DNA of 64,000 nt from Microbacterium limosum. Lineage in GTDB: Bacteria; Actinomycetota; Actinomycetes; Actinomycetales; Microbacteriaceae. Below, piece by piece: positions 9,396 through 18,200 of this stretch. The position numbers and the translations under genes were made by a program. The DNA lies in assembly GCF_036324365.1 (NCBI RefSeq), contig NZ_CP137080.1, positions 310,001 to 374,000 on the forward strand, written 5' to 3'. Below the pieces are notes generated by a model, which saw only the letters and a list, made by a program, of their open reading frames with translations, was not told the origin of the DNA and did not search any database. Each line of letters opens with the position of its first letter. Positions within the stretch are counted from its first letter, which is position 1.

Positions 9396-9484
9396 GGAGA
9401 CGTCGCATAGTCAGGCCTAGTGCACCACCCTGCTAAGGTGGAGTCCCCTCACGGGGACCGAGGGTTCAAATCCCTCCGTCTCCG
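9396..9484 (+). tRNA. tRNA-Ser (anticodon GCT)
   Basis: 89-base type II tRNA: acceptor GGAGACG/CGTCTCC, discriminator G at 9484, anticodon stem CCACC/GGTGG around loop CTGCTAA with anticodon GCT at 9432-9434, variable arm GTCCCCTCACGGGGAC and T loop GGTTCAAATC. Its 3' half (from 9427) is duplicated at 12320, which marks it as an integration target. Confidence 0.97.
9427..9474 (+). repeat. attL-like copy: 3' half of tRNA-Ser(GCT)
   Basis: These 48 bases, from inside the anticodon stem to the start of the acceptor 3' arm, are identical to 12320-12367. Exact repeats of a tRNA 3' part flanking accessory genes are the standard scar of tyrosine-recombinase integration. The enclosed segment is 2.9 kb and contains hipBA. 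Confidence 0.85.
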
Positions 9485-9487
9485 CGG

Positions 9488-9515
9488 AAAAATCCCCGGT
9501 CATCCGGGGATTTTG
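9488..9515 (+). terminator. Rho-independent terminator after tRNA-Ser(GCT)
   Basis: Stem AATCCCCGG (9491-9499) pairs with CCGGGGATT (9504-9512) around TCAT, then a short T run. Three further A-T pairs extend the stem. It directly follows the tRNA. Confidence 0.85.
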
Positions 9516-9985
9516 CGTTTGCGCTGATGATGCTCGAGATGCCCGATCTGGCGGCGGGGTCCCCCAAGGGTCCCCAAGTGGGGACCCCCAGGGGCCCTTG
9601 CGACCGATATGGACAGCGGTTTCGGGAGAGCTGCACCCTCATTCGGCGCGGAATTCCGCGGGTTTCCGGTCGTCGTGCTCGCCGGAGAGAGCGACTCACC
9701 CGACCTGCCGACCGTTCACGACTTCCGGGATGTAGCCGTACCCGTGCTGGAGCGCATGCACAATCGGCGCCGTCGCGTTGTCGCCAAGGAAGGCTTCTCG
9801 ATCTCGACCGAACGCGGGTGACGGCGCCGTGCGGCGCACGTCGAAACCGGTCGCGTCGAGTTGACAGACTGTTGAGGTGGCCGACCTATGCTTGGTCCAT
9901 TGCTCCCTCCCGTCTCCGGATTGGCGGGGATTTTATTTGCCCCGGGGAAGCCATCGTGCTGCGCGCGAGGCGAGGATGGCCCAGG
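9516..9985. other. Gene-free left end of the tRNA-Ser island
   Basis: No frame here resembles a known protein; a 70-codon frame at 9609-9821 has no recognisable motif. Visible structure: GGGGTCCCCCAAGGGTCCCC at 9556-9575, nearly repeated at 12142-12161, and TCCCTCCCGTCTCCG at 9904-9918, which is the tRNA-Ser 3' end with one extra C. A TTGACA at 9861 has no properly spaced -10. Local G+C is lower than in the core genes. Confidence 0.5.
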
Positions 9986-11281
9986 TCAGGTGAGGGCGTT
10001 GATGACTCGGCGGGTTTGCGTGTACGTAGCGTGCGGGTAGAGCGCGACGGCGGGGAGCTCTCTCAGGCGGTCGGGGAGCGCTTCGATGACCACGGCGACG
10101 GCGGGCTGGAGGCCTGCGGCGATCCGTAGAGCGAACTCCCGCAGCTGCCCTTCAGCGAGCCCGGTGTCGGCTTCGAGGCGTCGGATGCTGTCGGCGTTGA
10201 AAGTGCCGAGAGTGTTCGCGCCGTCGACGGCGATGGCGAGCTCGACGTTGTCGAATACGGCAGGGTCGTGCGCGAGGACTTGCTCTCGCTGCGTGAACGG
10301 GAGCGAGGTGTTCAGGTCGTAGAAGGGGGCGAGCACGCTGCGACCGGGCACGTGGGTGAGGGAGTAGTTCTTGGAGTGGCCGTCGTTGTGGCCGATGATC
10401 CAGGAGAAGACGTGCAGCTTCGCGAACCGCTCCTTGGCGGTCCTGGCGTCGACGGCGCTGAGGTTGCGGTCGAAGACCGTGAAGATGTCGCGGTAGCCGG
10501 GGCCGCCATCGGACTCATACTTTTGAACGTGCGAGGTCCCGGTGGCTTGCGCGAGGTCTTCCTGGTGGAGTCGGCCGATGGCGCCGTTGTTGTCGAAGCG
10601 GTCGAAGCGTTCCACGATGAGGACGTGCTCGCCGTCGAACTCGGCGATCACTGATGCGGCCGCATCGATCCCGAGCAGGCGCGCGACCTGCAGGGTGATG
10701 TGCTCGGTGACGTCGGAGCCGGGCAGTGGCTGGATGCCTGGTTTGAAGATGTGTGTCGACGGCTGCCGCCCAGACGGCTCGAACCACTGGTCGTTGCGAA
10801 GGGCGAGCGCGAACTTTCCCTGAGCGCCGCCGAGGGAGAACCCTTGTTCGACGGCGCGATGCTGTAGCCAGTCGGAGTCGTCTCGACGGATCTGCCGGAT
10901 CCGGTCGCCGATCTCGTTCTCGGTGAGCGGCGTCAGGTTCTCCTCCTGCCTGGGTGATGTGCCTGCAGGGTAGAACTCGAGCGCGCCGGCGACATCGGCG
11001 CCGTAGACGGAGAGCAGATCGAAGGTGCTCTCGCTGGTCAACTTCGCTTCCCGCGCCCAGCGGGAACGGACGTCGGCGCGGTCTGGCAGGAGGTTGCCGA
11101 GGAATCGCTTGGTGTCGTCGTTCCCGAACGGGGTGGAGACGACGGGAAGTGTCACGGAGATGGGGACGGGGCTGTCCGATGCGACGTACTCGGGCAGGTA
11201 GCGCAACTGCAGGTTCTCGCCTCGCCGGGTGATCGTGCCGACGTAGGCGTCGTAGAGGTACACGTCGAGGGTGCGGATCAT
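9986..11281 (-). CDS. hipA: HipA-type serine/threonine kinase toxin
   Basis: Toxin kinase of the HipBA toxin-antitoxin family; E. coli HipA phosphorylates glutamyl-tRNA synthetase and induces dormancy. The 431 residues hold the N-terminal subdomain (Couple_hipA, about 1-100), SLGGAQGKFAL at 149-159 (the regulatory loop; its Ser matches the autophosphorylation site position), IVERFDR near 222, HQEDLAQ near 239, the catalytic loop GHNDGHSKNYSL at 297-308 (Asp300, Asn305) and the metal-binding DLNTS at 322. All catalytic residues are present, so it looks active. Its start overlaps the hipB stop by four bases. G+C is lower than in flanking core genes. Confidence 0.93.
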   Translation of the reverse strand: MIRTLDVYLYDAYVGTITRRGENLQLRYLPEYVASDSPVPISVTLPVVSTPFGNDDTKRFLGNLLPDRADVRSRWAREAKLTSESTFDLLSVYGADVAGALEFYPAGTSPRQEENLTPLTENEIGDRIRQIRRDDSDWLQHRAVEQGFSLGGAQGKFALALRNDQWFEPSGRQPSTHIFKPGIQPLPGSDVTEHITLQVARLLGIDAAASVIAEFDGEHVLIVERFDRFDNNGAIGRLHQEDLAQATGTSHVQKYESDGGPGYRDIFTVFDRNLSAVDARTAKERFAKLHVFSWIIGHNDGHSKNYSLTHVPGRSVLAPFYDLNTSLPFTQREQVLAHDPAVFDNVELAIAVDGANTLGTFNADSIRRLEADTGLAEGQLREFALRIAAGLQPAVAVVIEALPDRLRELPAVALYPHATYTQTRRVINALT

Positions 11282-11847
11282 TCGATACCTGCGGCATGTG
11301 GGTCGGCGCCCGTTTGGGCCTCAGCGGTGGTCGGGGAGCCGGCTTCCACCGCTCGCGGCGGATTGTTGAGGACGGAGCCAGGGATGGTGAGACGCTCGGT
11401 GAGTCCGCGGGCGGCTGCGCGGGCGGAGGCAAGTGTTGCGGGATCGAGGTTGGCCTCGATCTGCGTGAGGATGCCAGAGGTGTCGATCTGGGGGAGCGAG
11501 CCAGTGATCTGCTTGTTGAGCGCTTCGAGCATCCCCGAGTCGATCAGTGGTGTGATGCGCGTGGTGAGTGCGTCAGCCGCGGCCTGGGCGGCACCCCTCG
11601 TGGCGACTGCGACGGGAGCAGTAGTGCGGCGGTCGGTGGTGGCGTCCAGGTGGATGCCGAGGTGATCGATGATGAGCAACACCGTATCGAAGGAGGTGCC
11701 ACCGTTGCCGCGTTCGAGGCGGGCGAGGGACTGACGAGTGATGCCGACGGCGTCGGCGACATCCTGCTGGGTGAGGTTCCGCTGGGCGCGGGCGTTCTTT
11801 ACCAGGCGGGCGAGGTCTGATGGTGTCTGCAACTTCACGTCGATCAC
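11278..11847 (-). CDS. hipB: HipB-type XRE antitoxin with long C-terminal extension
   Basis: Antitoxin and repressor partner of HipA. Residues about 12-68 form an XRE helix-turn-helix (LVKNARAQRNLTQQDVADAVGI then RQSLARLERG). At 189 residues it is roughly twice the length of E. coli HipB (88); the extra 120 residues, rich in Ala, Thr and Leu, are probably helical and may sequester the toxin. Gene order antitoxin-toxin with an ATGA overlap is typical of HipBA. It is probably autoregulated through the A+T-rich palindromes just upstream. Confidence 0.9.
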   Translation of the reverse strand: MIDVKLQTPSDLARLVKNARAQRNLTQQDVADAVGITRQSLARLERGNGGTSFDTVLLIIDHLGIHLDATTDRRTTAPVAVATRGAAQAAADALTTRITPLIDSGMLEALNKQITGSLPQIDTSGILTQIEANLDPATLASARAAARGLTERLTIPGSVLNNPPRAVEAGSPTTAEAQTGADPHAAGIE

Positions 11848-11930
11848 CCCAATTTATGTTAGAAAAATAGCACCGCAAGTCTTCGGTAGAAAAATCTACC
11901 ATCGTAGTGGATGTACTGTAAATAGCACAT
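11848..11930 (-). promoter_or_regulatory. hipBA promoter/operator region
   Basis: An unusually A+T-rich stretch for this genome directly before hipB. It holds a perfect inverted repeat GGTAGA-AAAA-TCTACC at 11885-11900 and two direct copies of AATAGCAC (11866-11873 and 11921-11928). This layout suggests cooperative HipB binding and autorepression. The exact -35/-10 elements are not clear. Confidence 0.6.
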
Positions 11931-12580
11931 CCCAACGATGTGCCAAAAATGCAACATGTTTGGGCATCGTGCCTGGGCATCGCCTCGCGGAGCCTGGAAC
12001 ACCGACCTCGGTCGCCGCTGCCATGAGGCTTCCCTCGGTCGACGCGATTATGGTTGAGAGGTGGTTCCCGTCAGCGCGATTGGCGCGGCCACGTCTGAGC
12101 GCCGGCAGAAGATCCGTGAAGACCGAATCCGGGTTGCGGCGGGGGTCCCCCAGGGGTCCCCGAGCATCCCGTGAACGCCGATGATCGCGTGGCTTCCGTG
12201 GATAGCGTGCGTCACGAGTTGCACCAAGCGCTCCGAAAGCAGCCTGATCAAGCCCGGATTGCGCGGAATCTCGCGGAATCCGGACCAGTGAGCTTGCCGG
12301 GCCGATTTGGCCCATTTCGACCCTGCTAAGGTGGAGTCCCCTCACGGGGACCGAGGGTTCAAATCCCCCGCTCATCAACCTGCTCGTTTGAAGTCGTCGA
12401 GGGGTGAAGAATCCGCGTGTCCGCCAGGGAGGGCGGGGGGCGTATCCCTCGGTCTCCAGGGGGCCATGCGAACGCCTCCACTGCGGCCTCCGTTCCTCCA
12501 CAACGGCGGATTCGGGCGCGCCGTCCCCAGCCCGTCGGATGTCGCGATCGGAGCGACGTCCTCGTCGGGATGCTGGCCGC
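11931..12580. other. Gene-free junction containing the second att copy
   Basis: No recognisable gene between hipB and the DUF1877 gene. It contains GGGGTCCCCCAGGGGTCCCC at 12142-12161 (19 of 20 match to 9556-9575), the 48-base tRNA copy at 12320-12367, and ATCCCTCGGTCTCC at 12443-12456, one base off the tRNA 3' end. It may be the scar of an excised element that once carried an integrase. Confidence 0.5.
12320..12367 (+). repeat. attR-like copy of tRNA-Ser(GCT) 3' half
   Basis: 48 bases identical to 9427-9474 inside the intact tRNA. The match ends at the first base of the acceptor 3' strand, so this copy cannot form a tRNA. It separates the hipBA segment from the Wadjet segment. Confidence 0.85.
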
Positions 12581-13102
12581 ATGGGAATCCGCTACTACGC
12601 ATATGCCTTCGATGCCGACCTTGCTCAGCAGGCGGTCGATGACCCGCACAGCATCCTCTCCAGCGATCCGCTCGCTGACGCGTGGGGCTTGGAGCCGCAC
12701 GCGAGCGTGAGTATCGCGACGTTCGAGCAGGTCTCGCCGAAGCGCGACATGCTCTATCTCGACAAGGCATGGTCCGCCCTGCAATCCCTCACGTGTCCGA
12801 CGACCGATGTTCCCGACGCAGGCTCCTGCTACCGGATGTTCGAGGGGGGCGTAACGATGCATGGGCTCGGGTGGGACCCGTGGGTGAGGACGATCCTCCC
12901 GGCGGAGATGCCGGCGATTCGGGACGACCTCTGTGCGATCGACGAGGACCAGGTGCGAACGTGGGCGCGCACCTGGCGCAGCCGACACGGAGCCGACGAT
13001 GACGACGAGCTCCGCTACGTCCTCGACTACCTCACGCGGGCACAGGAGTTCGTCGAGGCGCTCGCGACAGACGGTCGCGGGATGGTCTACCTCATCGGGT
13101 GA
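12581..13102 (+). CDS. DUF1877 (YfbM-like) family protein
   Basis: A 173-residue protein starting MGIRYYAYAFD, followed by LDKAWSALQSLT and YLTRAQEFVEALATDGRGMVYLIG, the pattern of the YfbM/DUF1877 family, which has no established biochemical role. The ATG at 12581 is used because homologues begin with MGxRxxxxA; the open frame upstream is not family-like. Its stop lies immediately before, or overlaps by four bases (GTGA at 13099), the Wadjet gene jetA, so it may be co-transcribed with that operon as an accessory or may be independent cargo. Confidence 0.8.
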   Translation: MGIRYYAYAFDADLAQQAVDDPHSILSSDPLADAWGLEPHASVSIATFEQVSPKRDMLYLDKAWSALQSLTCPTTDVPDAGSCYRMFEGGVTMHGLGWDPWVRTILPAEMPAIRDDLCAIDEDQVRTWARTWRSRHGADDDDELRYVLDYLTRAQEFVEALATDGRGMVYLIG

Positions 13103-13164
13103 CTCGGTCCGAGCTATCCGCCGCCGCGTCAACGGATGTCGGTGTGTTCCTTCAGAATGGACGC

Positions 13165-14616
13165 GTGCCCGCCGTCGCCCAGGTTCTCGAGCTCGCCCAG
13201 CTTGCGGAGCGCGATGCGGCGTGGAAGCTGCTTCGAGCCGACAGTGCACCCGTGGTCGCCGGTCTTCTCGGCACCCATCTGGGTGGAGACGAGCGCCGCG
13301 TCGACGCTGAGGAGCTGTACGAACGGATCGATGCCGACCTCGAGCGGCTCCGTGCGCAGGGGCTGGTCTTGCCGCTGACAGCGAAGGGGTACTGCGGGGA
13401 GTGGCGATCGGCCGGTTTTCTGGTGCGTCGGCCGTCATCGGAAGCGCGGGGTGAGACGCTCGAGCTTTCCCCGGATGCGATCGCCGGGATCCGCTTCTTG
13501 CAGGGGCGTGCCGCCCCGCGTTCGCGTGTGACCGAGTCTCGGCTTGCGAGTCTTGCGGCGCAGGTCCGTCGCCTCGCGATCGACACCGATCCTGATGTGT
13601 CAGCGCGCATCGCACTGCTCGAGGAAGAGATCGAGTCGATCGGGCGGCGGATCGAGAGCCTGCGTTCGGGTGACGAGACCGCGATCGACGAGGACCGGGC
13701 GCTCGAGCGCGCTCGCGATGTGTTGGCGCAGGCGGCGGACGTGCCGGACGACTTCGCTCGGGTTCGGGCCGAGTTCGAGACGTTGAATGCGTCCCTGAGG
13801 GCGAAGATCGTCGAGTCCGATGTCTCTCAAGCATCGGTCGTCGACGAAGTCTTCCGCGGCATCGACCACATCTCCGACTCCGATGCCGGCCGCAGTTTCG
13901 CCGCCTTCTCTCAGCTCGTGCTCGACCCTGCACTCGGGGTCGCGTTCGAGGCCGACATCCGCCGCATCCTCGACCGCGGATTCGCTCGCGACCTCACCTC
14001 GGATGAGCGCCGAGCACTGCGCTCCTTCCTCACCACGCTCAAGGGACGAAGCGCCGAGATCCACGATGTCATCACCCTTTTCGCCCGGGCGCTCCGCCGC
14101 TACGTACAGTCGCAGGACTACCAGCGCGACCGGGTGCTGAGAACTCTTCTGCGGGAGGCTCAGCACGCGGGGGTGGAAGCCGCCGCGCATACGCGCCCTT
14201 GGTATCCGACATCTCTCACGCTGGATCTCTCTGCTGTCGCGCTGTCAAGCGTCGGGGCAATCGACCTTCACGATCCCGCCGAATTCGCCGCCACCGAAGA
14301 AGTCGTCACGCAGACGGCATCCCTCGCGAGCATCGAGGAGCTGCGGGCGATTGCTCGCGAGACCGAGATCGACTTCGACGAGCTCACCCGGAACGTCAAC
14401 GACCTGCTCGCCGAGGTGCCATCGTGCACCGTCGCAGATGTCCTTGCTCGATACCCCGCAACGCAGGGGGCCGGCAGCGTGATCGGACTTCTCTCGATTG
14501 CTGCCGAGCAGGGCACCGTTGACGATGAGCCCGAGGTACTCGCTTGGCAGGGCGCCGACGGAGTTCCGCGTGCCGCGATCGTCGCCGCGCACCGATTCAC
14601 TGGAGCGGTGACATGA
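13165..14616 (+). CDS. jetA: Wadjet subunit JetA (DUF3375)
   Basis: Kleisin-like subunit (MukF analogue) of the Wadjet anti-plasmid SMC complex. The protein (483 residues from GTG 13165; 505 from an in-frame GTG at 13099) opens with the family's WKLLRADSAPVVAGLL near residue 19, has a winged-helix N-terminal part, a long helical middle (about 130-290) and the C-terminal stretch RPWYPTSLTLDLS. GTG 13165 matches the usual family start and follows CAGAAT at 13153-13158 by six bases; the alternative GTG 13099 overlaps the DUF1877 stop. jetA overlaps jetB by four bases. Confidence 0.9.
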   Translation: MPAVAQVLELAQLAERDAAWKLLRADSAPVVAGLLGTHLGGDERRVDAEELYERIDADLERLRAQGLVLPLTAKGYCGEWRSAGFLVRRPSSEARGETLELSPDAIAGIRFLQGRAAPRSRVTESRLASLAAQVRRLAIDTDPDVSARIALLEEEIESIGRRIESLRSGDETAIDEDRALERARDVLAQAADVPDDFARVRAEFETLNASLRAKIVESDVSQASVVDEVFRGIDHISDSDAGRSFAAFSQLVLDPALGVAFEADIRRILDRGFARDLTSDERRALRSFLTTLKGRSAEIHDVITLFARALRRYVQSQDYQRDRVLRTLLREAQHAGVEAAAHTRPWYPTSLTLDLSAVALSSVGAIDLHDPAEFAATEEVVTQTASLASIEELRAIARETEIDFDELTRNVNDLLAEVPSCTVADVLARYPATQGAGSVIGLLSIAAEQGTVDDEPEVLAWQGADGVPRAAIVAAHRFTGAVT

Positions 14617-15269
14617 CCGAACAGACTGCGGATGCCGTTTCCGACGAGCACACTGGCCTCTGGCGTGGCGACGCCGGCGAACTCCCCGATCGCACGCGGC
14701 GGGTCTTGCTGCGTCTGGTGCGCGGCCCATACCTTTCCGGCGCGCGCGAGGCACAGCTGTGGGCGGTGCTGCTGACCGACGAGGCTGTCATCCGCTCCCG
14801 GCTCGCCGACCTGTTCCTCGAACTGGTCATCGATCGCGACAACGAGTTCGCCTTCGTCCGCAACGCTCCATCCGACGAAGCCCCGAAGGCAGTGCGATCT
14901 GAAGCCTTGACGTTCCTCGACACCGCAATGCTGCTCGTCCTTCGCCAGACGCTGCTGAGCGAGGAGGGTCGTGGTCGGGTGATCGTCGGGCAGACCGAGG
15001 TGTTCGAGCAGCTCGCCGTGTTCCGCACCCCGGACCGCGATGAGAAGGACTTCGCGAGCCGCGTCAACTCGTCGTGGAACAAGATGCAGAACAAGCTCCG
15101 CGTGCTGTACGCCGTTGGCGATGACCGTGCCGAGATCTCGCCCGTGCTCCGACTGCTCGTCGACGCCGACCAGATCCGCGCGATCACATCGGAGTACCAC
15201 CGGATCGCCCGAGAGGGCGGAGGAGAATCCGTTGCCCCGTCGACGGATGCCGAGGACGAGACAGAATGA
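14613..15269 (+). CDS. jetB: Wadjet subunit JetB (DUF4194)
   Basis: KITE-type subunit (MukE analogue) that bridges the kleisin and the SMC heads. The 218-residue protein fits the DUF4194 family: RTRRVLLRLVRGPYLSG at residues 28-44, a central FLELVIDRDNEFAFVRN winged-helix segment, a conserved TFLDTAMLLVLRQ helix and ISPVLRLLVDADQI near the C-terminus. It is linked by ATGA overlaps to jetA before it and jetC after it, which is the standard jetABCD arrangement. Confidence 0.9.
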   Translation: MTEQTADAVSDEHTGLWRGDAGELPDRTRRVLLRLVRGPYLSGAREAQLWAVLLTDEAVIRSRLADLFLELVIDRDNEFAFVRNAPSDEAPKAVRSEALTFLDTAMLLVLRQTLLSEEGRGRVIVGQTEVFEQLAVFRTPDRDEKDFASRVNSSWNKMQNKLRVLYAVGDDRAEISPVLRLLVDADQIRAITSEYHRIAREGGGESVAPSTDAEDETE

Positions 15270-18200
15270 CGATGCTGAGCTTTCCCACCGACGAGCCGGA
15301 AGTCGATCCGACCAGGCCCGGCCAGTGGCGCCTCGCCCAGATCGAACTCGTCAACTGGGGTACGTTCGCTGGCCACGTCGCCGTGGACCTCGCGCGTGCC
15401 GGTCACCTTTTCACCGGCGCATCGGGATCAGGCAAGTCGTCGCTCCTCGACGCGATTGCCGCAGTCATCACCCCCGACAAGTGGCTACGCCTCAACGCGG
15501 CAGCTCAGGACGGCGCTTCCCGGCAGAGCGATCGGACGCTGATGAGCTACGTGCGTGGGGCATGGAGCAAGGAAGCAGACGAGACCGCCGATCGGGCCAC
15601 CACGACGTACCTGCGCTCGAAGGCAACCTGGAGCGGTGTCCTGCTGCGCTACGAGAATCTCCGCGACGAACCGGTCGTCCTGCTGCGGGTGTTCCACGCA
15701 CCCGGCACGCGCACCGAACCGAGCGCGTTGAAGGACGCGCGGATCTTCACCCGCGGTTACGTGAAGCTTCTCGACGTGAAGCCGCACGTCGAAGGCGGAA
15801 TCGACGCGCGCCGCATGTCGAAGGCCTTCCCCGACGCGTTGATCACCACCGGCGGGAGACACGGACGCTTTCATGAGCGCGTCATCCGTCAGTTCGGCTT
15901 CCGTGGAGATGCGACGCTTCAGCTTCTTCACAAGACACAATCAGCGAAGAACCTCGGCACCCTCGACGCGCTGTTCCGCGGGTTCATGCTCGACCAGCCG
16001 GGAACCTTCGCGCGGGCCGAGACCGCCGTTGAGCAGTTCACGGAGCTCGATGCCGCGCACAAGCACGTGGTCGACCTGAGGAAGCAGGCTGATGCGCTCC
16101 GCAAGGTCGACGAGGCGATCACCTTGTTCGACCTGGCCGGAGCCGAGATGGCGGCGATCTCTGATCTGCACGACGCCGTCGAGCCCTTCACTGCGGGACT
16201 CAAGCTTCGGCTCGCGAAGGATGCCGCAGGCCCGGCGCGCGCCGTGCTGGCGCGCGCCGAGAGCGAGCTGAGCGACGCCGTGCGGGAGCAGCGGTTGGCA
16301 GGCGAGGCGCTGGAAACCGCGAAGGCGCGGGTCCGGGACGAGGGCGGCGCGCGCGTAGAGCTTCTGCAGGAGCGGATCGACAGTGCGCAGCGTTCCGAGG
16401 ACATCACTAGGCAGTATCGAGCTCAGCTGACCGCAGAGCTGATGCGCATCGGCGCACCCATGCCCGAAGACCCCGAGCAGTTTGCGGAGCTCCTTGCCGC
16501 GGCCGTCACCGAGGTTGCGCGCGACATACCCGCTGTGTCGTATGAGGTGCGTGACGCCGCGAGTCAGGCGCGTAAGGCGCTGGACGAAGTCACCAGGCAG
16601 ATTCAGGCGCTGAGAGACCACCGGAGCAACCTCGACGAGAAGCTTCTGAGCGCACGACGATTCCTTGCGGACGCTGTCGGTGTGCCGGCATCGACATTCC
16701 CCTTTGCCGGCGAGCTGATCTCGGTCGCCGAGCAGCACTCCGCTTGGCGCGGCGCGGCAGAGCGAGTGCTCGCTCCGTTTGCGTCGACGCTCCTCGTGCG
16801 GGACGAACATCTTGTCGCCGCACGTCGGGCAGCCGACTCGCGAACACTCGGTGTCCGGCTCGTCGTCGAAGCGGTCCCGCACACCGTCGATGAACCGCGT
16901 CGCCCCAAGGATGCCCGCTCACTCGTTCATCGCCTCGCGGTGAGCGATGGGCCCTTCGCGTCCTACGTCCGCAAGCGCATCGCCTCCGAGTTCGACTACG
17001 CCTGCGTTTCGCACCCCGACGAGCTTGATGACGTCGAGCGTGGCGTCACGATCGGTGGCCTGGTAAAGCGCAACTCACGCAGGTATGAGAAGGACGATCG
17101 TCACGAGGTCGGTGATGCCACTCGATGGGTGCTGGGCGGCGACACCCACGCGCGGCTCGAGGCATTGCTTGAGCGTCGTCGGGAAGCGATGGCGGCGATG
17201 GAGGAAGCATCCGCCCGCGACGCCGAGGCCGACTCGTTTCGTCAGGACGCTGTCAGTCGGCGCGACGTCTTCACACGCGTATCGACGTTCAGCTGGGACC
17301 AAGTGGACCTCGCATCCGCGATGGCGGTCACCTCGGCCCAGCGCGACGATCTCCGGGTGCTCACCAGCGAGTCGGGGACGCTCCGCGAAGCACAGGGGGC
17401 CGCGGAGCGAGCGACCCGGCGACTGGACGAGGCGAACGAGAAACACGCACGGTCGCTCGGAGCCCACGCTGTCGCCCGCAATCACGTCGAGAGCATCGCG
17501 GCGCAGGTCGCCGAACTCGAGGCCACCCCATATGCACCGGTCGAGGAGCGGATCGCCGACGCCCTCGAAGGCCGGTTCCGAGCCGAGCGACGCTCCGTGA
17601 ACCTGGAGACGGTGGACGAAGTCGCGCGAAAGGTGCAGTCGGCACTCTCGAAGGAGAAGGACGCCGCGGCCGGCCGCGCAGCGGATGCTGAGGCCAGCTT
17701 CGCCGGGCGCGCCGCCGAGTTTCGGCTCGGGTGGCCCGCTGCATCTGCAGAGTTGACTGCTGACATCCGTGACCGCTACGGCTACCGGGAACTGCGCGAA
17801 GGCATCATCGCCCGCGGCCTGCCCGAGAAGGAGTCCGAGTTCCGCAAGCTGTTGCGGGAACGATCGCAGGACGTCGTCGCACACTTGCTCAGCGATCTCC
17901 GCGACGCCCCGGGTCTCATCCGTGAGCGAATCCTCCCCGTCAACGCATCTCTGGGGCGGTCCCCGTTCGAGGGAGCGGACCGCTTCCTCGAGATCGATGT
18001 GAAGACGACGCGGGCCCAGGAGGTCGACGAGTTCCTCACGGACCTCCGCCGCATCGTTGAAGGCAACTGGGCCGACGAGTCGGCCGCCGGTGCCGAGCAA
18101 CGATTCGCCGTGCTGCAGCGCGTAATCGGTCGACTCGGATCCAAGGACCGCGTCGACATCGACTGGCGCAACCGGGTGCTCGACACGAGGCTTCACGTGA

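Noticed and set aside
9609..9821. 70-codon frame in the left end of the island
   Set aside because: No motif, no ribosome-binding site and no family resemblance; treated as non-coding.
9861..9892. TTGACA followed by TATGCT as a promoter
   Set aside because: The spacer is 20 bases, too long for a typical sigma-70 type promoter, and no plus-strand gene follows.
11896..12582. 228-codon minus-strand frame between hipB and the DUF1877 gene
   Set aside because: It crosses the tRNA-derived repeat and has no recognisable domain, so it is unlikely to be a gene.
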